Origin: Vespa crabro
Taxonomy: Eukaryota; Arthropoda; Insecta; Hymenoptera; Vespidae
Direction of reading: 5' to 3'
Assembly (NCBI RefSeq): GCF_910589235.1
Contig: NC_060966.1
Location: forward strand, 5,738,320-5,802,319
Length of the DNA: 64,000 bases
The notes under the pieces were generated by a model. The model did not search any database, was not told the origin of the DNA, and saw only the letters and a program-made list of their open reading frames with translations. Shown one piece after another: positions 59,641-64,000 of this stretch. The translations under genes were made by a program, and so were the position numbers. How positions within the stretch are numbered: the stretch's first letter is position 1; each line of letters starts with the position of its first letter.

Positions 59641-62640
59641 GCGTGTAGAAAGAGGATTTTGCTATAGTTCGACCCAATTACGAAGCTAGCTATTAGGGTT
59701 AGAAGCTTTAATAAAAGGCTTCGGTTCTTTTCAAGCGATCTTCTTGAAATTTACTGTTTCTCTCTACACCGGGCACATTCATTCCCGTCAAAATATCCGA
59801 AGGATTCGAGTAGATTTTAAACGACCACACGTTCTCTACTTTGTCTTTCCTACCTATATAATTACTAGCTATTTACTTTACCTAACATTTCGACGAGCTT
59901 ATCTAGCACAAGTCTAGGGACGATTTAAAGAATTAAATAAGAATTGTTTAATATATTAAATAAATAAATAAAGTTGAGTTTAACGTTCCTTTAATTTTTT
60001 TCTTTTTATTTAAATCTTAACGATTGAAAAATACAATAAGCTGCTTTTTAATATGGATTTCTATTGGCACCAAAGACAAGTAAATACTTACCTACACCTC
60101 TTTATTATTACCATGCGACGATCGAAAAAGATTTTACTAGATGCTAGGTTGTTTATTGGAAAATCATTTTCCGTGCTCGTAACAGCCACATAGATCCGTC
60201 GACGATCCTCCGATGTAAGGGCGACGCTCGTTCTACTCTTTCCCTCTCTCTCTCTCTCTCTCTCAAACGTTTTTCATTTTATCGTCTCTCTATCTTTCTC
60301 TTCCTCCCTTTCTTCCTTCCTTCCTTCCTTTTACCCTTTCCTTCTTTTCCTCTCAACCGATCCATATTTTTCCTCGGAGGAATTTTTCTATCTTTTTCTT
60401 TGCTCATAGGAGGGCTCATGCATTTGAGGCCCAAACGATCGGCTTCCCGCTTCTTGGTACGGTAAAGAGGGAACGTATTCGATAAAAAGCAACAAAGACG
60501 ATTCAGTTTTCTCTTCTCTTCTCTTCTTTTCCTTTTCCCCTTCCATCTCAATGGAAAAATATGCGCTTCCCTCTCTGCTTCCCCTTTTTACTTCGTCTTT
60601 TATTTATGCGTTGTTTTCCTTCTTCTTTGACCTTTCTCTGACCCATACATAAATACAGATATAGATACATATACCGAATACGCGAGAACGCACAGGCATA
60701 GATACAGGAGACACATTGATTCCTTAACACGTTCTCGTCGTCGTCATCGAGAAGATGCAGAAGAAGATGTTATAAAATCAAACGAAATCCTTAAGCTTCC
60801 TATAAAAATTCGAAATCATTCTTCTCCAATGGGATACCCTCCTCCCTATCCAACTTTTCCCTCTTTCCTTCTTTCTTTCATTTCTTTGTAACTTTGAAAA
60901 CTGACGATCTAGTCAGCTAGACGGAGATAGAAAAAGTTGAAGTTTTCCATGAAAATCATCATTTGGAAAGCAGCCAGGGAAGTAAGGTTAAGAACCTTGG
61001 TTATACGTTGCACACGATATTTATACGCCAGGCGAAACTGTTTGTTCTCGCCTACTGAAAGTCTTGCTGTAAAGCAGCTTACAGCATTTTCCTGAAAAAT
61101 ATACGAGGAACTTGATACCGTCCTAGGTCCGAGCTGACAAACATTGGAATTTAGATCGGATTCAATGGTATACGTGATCTTTTATGAGGTCGTATATAAG
61201 TTTTCGACAATTCTTTTTTTTTTTTTTTTTCCTTTACATCTTTCTCTCTTTTTTTTTATGTTTTCTTTCTTTCCTTTTTTTTTTTTTTCTTGTTTCTGTT
61301 AACAAGTTGAAGTAATATAAACGTCGGCACTGTATGCTTTCAGACTTTCATTTTATTTATTAACACGCTTGGTTCCAAGTTCAGAATGAAATAATGGCTT
61401 TACGAAATAAAGCCGCGCTTATGTGGCATTTTTATATAAAAAGAAAAAAAGAAAGTATAAGACAAAAAGCTAAACTATTAATGCATACGCTAACAATGCA
61501 TACCGAAAGGCAACTGTCCCTCTTTCTCTCTCTTTTCTGCCTTTAATCATCCACGTCTGGTATCGTTATTTCAACGAAAGCTTGCAGTTACTATCCTTTG
61601 TATCCTTATATAAACTTTACTTTTTATTTTTTCACGATATTTGGTCCATTGGGATTGCGTTCGGATCTTTGTATGCATTTGTTTTAGCGGACAAAGAAAA
61701 AAAGAAAAAAGAAGAAAAAAAAAGAAAAAGAAGAAAAAGGAAAAAAGATCAGTCATATACACACATACGGAGGGAAAGGTAAACGAGCAGCTCGTTAACA
61801 TATCTCGCGAATGTGTCAAAAGCGTAGGTTGTCTCATTAAAATAATTCGTCAGAGAATTTCTGTAACTCGTTCATATTATGATATACATACATGTATAGA
61901 TACATACATACATACGTACGTATATATAATATATTATATACGTACGTGTATTTCACGAGGTAAAGGAATCGTTTCGTAAGTTCCGAATGAGCAAAAATTT
62001 TAATTTATATTTTACGCCTACTTAGAAATATTCGGATATTAAAATAAATGAAATTAATTTATTTATAAGTTAATTGTATAATATTCTTCATGATATAGGA
62101 ATATGATAGACATATACAAGTATACGCGTCTACGTGTAAACTTTTTTTATTTTTTTAATGAAAATGAGAAAAACTAATGGAAATATTAGATTTGCCGTTA
62201 ATATAGAGAGAAAGATATCTCGAGAAAGAGGATTATCATAAATATTTTCGTTGAATTCCATAAGAACTTGAATATATTCTGATCAAAAAAAAATAAAAAA
62301 AGAAATATATATATATATATGTACACTTAAAAAATTTCTCAGTGGCGCTTTTCCCGAGGATATATCCCTAGTATTATCAACGTCGAAGAAAATTCAGTGT
62401 CGCGTTCGTCCGATCTTATTCGACGTCTGAAGGTAATCCGCCTAGGGTCTTTCGAAGTTTCGTTTCGCGCGTTTGGCCTTTCGCTTAGGGTCGCGCGAAC
62501 TTCTCTTAAAAGACTTTTCCAAGGTACTGTCTTTCTCTCTGGTATCTCTTTGTTAACATCTGGCATAGTTCGCACACAATTTCCGTTTCTATCTTTCCTT
62601 CACGATTTCCTACGATTTCCTTCTTCCTCTTCTTCTTCCT
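59641..62640. other. Non-coding stretch
   Basis: No gene supported. Complex segments at 59640-59900, 60130-60240, 60900-61200 and 61330-61420. CT at 60243-60264, CCTT-type at 60310-60330, T runs at 61213-61231 and 61276-61289. From 62340 to 62640 the DNA is CpG-bearing and open on both strands, but nothing is recognised. Confidence 0.45.
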
Positions 62641-62648
62641 CTTTTTAG

Positions 62649-62973
62649 AAGGTCAAGGCGAGGACTACTTCCTTCCTTTACCGGGCCCATCCTGAACGAT
62701 CCAAATTACAACTATGGACGAATGCAAAGCACGCGATTTTCCAATGTAGTAAAACGCGAAGATCTCTACTTTGTGATTTTTCCTCTATCTCTCGAAATTG
62801 CTGCTCTACCAGATGAGAAAGGAAAAGCGAGAGAGAGAGAGAGAGAGATTGCTCAAGGTAATCCGATGGACGGGTTACGAGAGACTTTTCGATCGATTTC
62901 GAGTTGGCTTCTGAAAGATCGAAGGACCTATCAGAAGCGTGCATTCGCAAAGTTTCTTTCTTATCTTAGGACC
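62649..62973 (+). CDS. Hypothetical gene, candidate exon A
   Basis: This 325-nt segment is open in a single frame from the acceptor (TTCTTCCTCTTTTTAG, ending 62648) to the donor GTAAGT at 62974. Residues include LPSFTGPILNDPNYNYGRMQ, PLSLEIAALPDEKG and ETFRSISSWLLKDRRTYQKR. The first in-frame ATG is at 62722. An earlier ATG at 62714 in another frame opens only 11 codons. Weak points are a short GA repeat in the frame (REREREI), an open opposite strand, and no phase-compatible upstream exon. No domain is recognised. Confidence 0.3.
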
Positions 62974-63054
62974 GTAAGTCTTTGCGGTTGTGGTAACAAC
63001 CTTACTCCTTCTTTTCTTCCTACTTTCTTTCTTATTTTATTTCTTTCTTTTTAG
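62974..63054 (+). other. Candidate 81-bp intron
   Basis: It starts GTAAGT and ends in a long pyrimidine tract with TTTTTAG. The length is typical of short insect introns. A possible branch site (CTTAC) lies about 50 bp before the acceptor. It joins exons A and B in phase 0. Confidence 0.35.
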
Positions 63055-63201
63055 AAGATCATTTCTCGTAGAACAGATATTCCTTTAGAACGAGGAAGAA
63101 GAAAAGAAGAAGAAGAAGAAGAAGAAGAAGAAAAAGAAAAAAAAGAAGAAGAACGACTTTTCTCCGTTATCGACGATATAGATCGGCCTCGATCGTCGTA
63201 A
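63055..63201 (+). CDS. Hypothetical gene, candidate exon B with stop
   Basis: After splicing in phase 0, the frame reads KIISRRTDIPLERGRRK, then a glutamate/lysine run from a (GAA)n repeat (63106-63150), then ERLFSVIDDIDRPRSS and TAA at 63199-63201. With an ATG at 62722 the product would be 132 aa: basic/acidic, with no signal peptide or membrane segment. A GTAAGA at 63198 could instead be another donor. The GAA repeat warns that part of the frame may be repeat-derived. Confidence 0.27.
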   Translation, partial: KIISRRTDIPLERGRRKEEEEEEEEEKEKKEEERLFSVIDDIDRPRSS

Positions 63202-63660
63202 GAATTGATCGATCGATAGTACAAACCAAGGTACTTTGGCACGTCCCTTAGTCGTCGTTCTTAGCCAATATCGAGAGAAATTGAGGAAGGAAGGAAGGAA
63301 GGAATGAAGGAAGGAAGGAAGTAAGATTCGGGCCTCGTGGAAGAGAAAAGAGAAAAAAAAGAAAGAAGAGAGGTAGATAGACCGGGTGGATGTGCAAGGG
63401 ACCGTGGAGGGCGGGGGGAAGAGGACGATAGAGGAAGGGGATCGTATTGGTAAGGATAAAGTAAAAGAACATTACGAAGCCACGTATAAGCTCGTACGCT
63501 TTGACCATCGGCATTTCCGGGGATGGCGCGAGGTGAGATCCGGTCGCTTTTATCGAGCCACTCTGTCCTCGTGAAAGCCCGGCCACCGAGAAAATTCTCT
63601 CGACATTTCCGAGGAGCAACCGATTCCATTCTCTCTCTCTCTCTCTCTTTTTCTCTCTCC
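63202..63660. other. Complex GC-richer stretch with AAGG repeat
   Basis: (AAGG)n at about 63284-63321. From 63370 to 63630 the DNA is complex and open on both strands. A + strand frame (63386-63574) contains KEHYEATYKLVRFDHRHFRG and reaches a GAG/GTGAGA donor-like site at about 63533. It may be a further exon of the candidate gene upstream, but the acceptor side is purine-rich and poor. Confidence 0.25.
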
Positions 63661-63666
63661 TATCCG

Positions 63667-63668
63667 TT

Positions 63669-63694
<26 letters not shown>
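63667..63694. repeat. (GA)n microsatellite
   Basis: About 28 bp of GA. It is preceded at 63630-63660 by a CT tract, so the two could pair as an imperfect inverted repeat around TATCCGTT. Confidence 0.92.
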
Positions 63695-63703
<9 letters not shown>

Positions 63704-63803
63704 GTCCGTATCGCTTTCTGCGTAACCACTTTACGCGATAATCGATTTCGCCCACGATCGCGTACGTGCACCACCCCTTTTTCTTTCTTCTGTCCTTTCC
63801 TCC

Positions 63804-63807
<4 letters not shown>

Positions 63808-63864
<57 letters not shown>
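63808..63864. repeat. (CT)n microsatellite
   Basis: About 57 bp of perfect CT dinucleotide. Confidence 0.97.
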
Positions 63865-63868
<4 letters not shown>

Positions 63869-64000
63869 ATCGGTTCTCTATCCGTTGAAAGCGATTCTGC
63901 AATGGACGTAAAGACGTCTTTGAAATATTCTATCCATCCAAACTGCTACGTGATTTCGTCCTCCATTCGAGAGAAATAATAGTTACTACCCTTTATTTTT
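63865..64000. other. Non-coding edge of window
   Basis: About 135 bp of complex DNA; nothing recognised. Confidence 0.5.

Noticed and set aside
63660..63902. RERERE minus-strand frame
   Set aside because: Shadow of the terminal CT array.
1..64000. CRISPR arrays, operons, bacterial promoters, prophage
   Set aside because: No spaced direct repeats of CRISPR type and no compact gene order. The sequence is clearly eukaryotic non-coding in style.
1..64000. tRNA, rRNA, snRNA and known insect miRNA sequences
   Set aside because: Looked for B-box-like GGTTCGA contexts, U6-like starts and common miRNA seeds; none with a fitting fold was found. A covariance-model search would be decisive.
1..64000. 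Reverse transcriptase, transposase or viral polymerase frames
   Set aside because: No frame carries YXDD, DDE/DDD-type spacing or related blocks, and all long frames are repeat-derived.

Overview
The window looks like a gene-poor, AT-rich stretch of an arthropod nuclear genome: a gene desert or the inside of very long introns. Very frequent CpG without depletion, dense (CT)n/(GA)n, (AT)n and CpG-containing triplet microsatellites, and many A- and T-runs would fit an aculeate hymenopteran such as a wasp, bee or ant. That is inference from composition; no marker gene fixes the species. There is no bacterial-style gene organisation: no operons, no ribosome binding sites and no long ORFs. I recognise no protein family, tRNA, rRNA or snRNA. 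Almost all open frames are translations of microsatellites (LSLSL from CT, RERER from GA, YIYIY from AT, poly-R/V/S/T from triplets).

Layout. Roughly 1-8650 is non-coding with CT tracts and two repeat-free blocks (4790-4960, 5390-5660) that look like candidate conserved non-coding elements. About 8655-9200 holds an ORF broken by an intron-like 105-bp interval with good splice signals. From 9200 to 29000 there are microsatellites, A/T runs, a degenerate direct repeat (10708-10970), a homeodomain-type AT-motif block at 23110-23330 and the longest CT tract (27300-27386). A candidate 104-nt exon lies at 29829-29932. From 30000 to 52000 come a perfect 24-bp palindrome (31695-31718), a CpG-rich block (32960-33210), a repeat-free ORF-bearing block (35930-36375), a 49-bp hairpin (44782-44830), a three-motif compound microsatellite (45502-45577) and clustered triplet repeats (50056-50733). 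A minus-strand Ser/Thr/Pro-rich exon candidate lies at 52550-52854. A small terminal-inverted-repeat element (MITE-like) sits at 58691-58974 and a 50-T run at 59355-59404.

The best gene-like signal is at the right end. On the + strand a 325-nt open exon (62649-62973) ends in GTAAGT, is followed by an 81-bp intron-like interval ending in a pyrimidine tract and TTTTTAG, and continues in phase for 48 codons to a stop at 63201. Neither half resembles a family I know and both contain purine repeats, so it is a hypothesis. No functional system linking genes can be supported. The testable content is the candidate exons, the repeat-free blocks, the palindromes and the one small transposon-like element.
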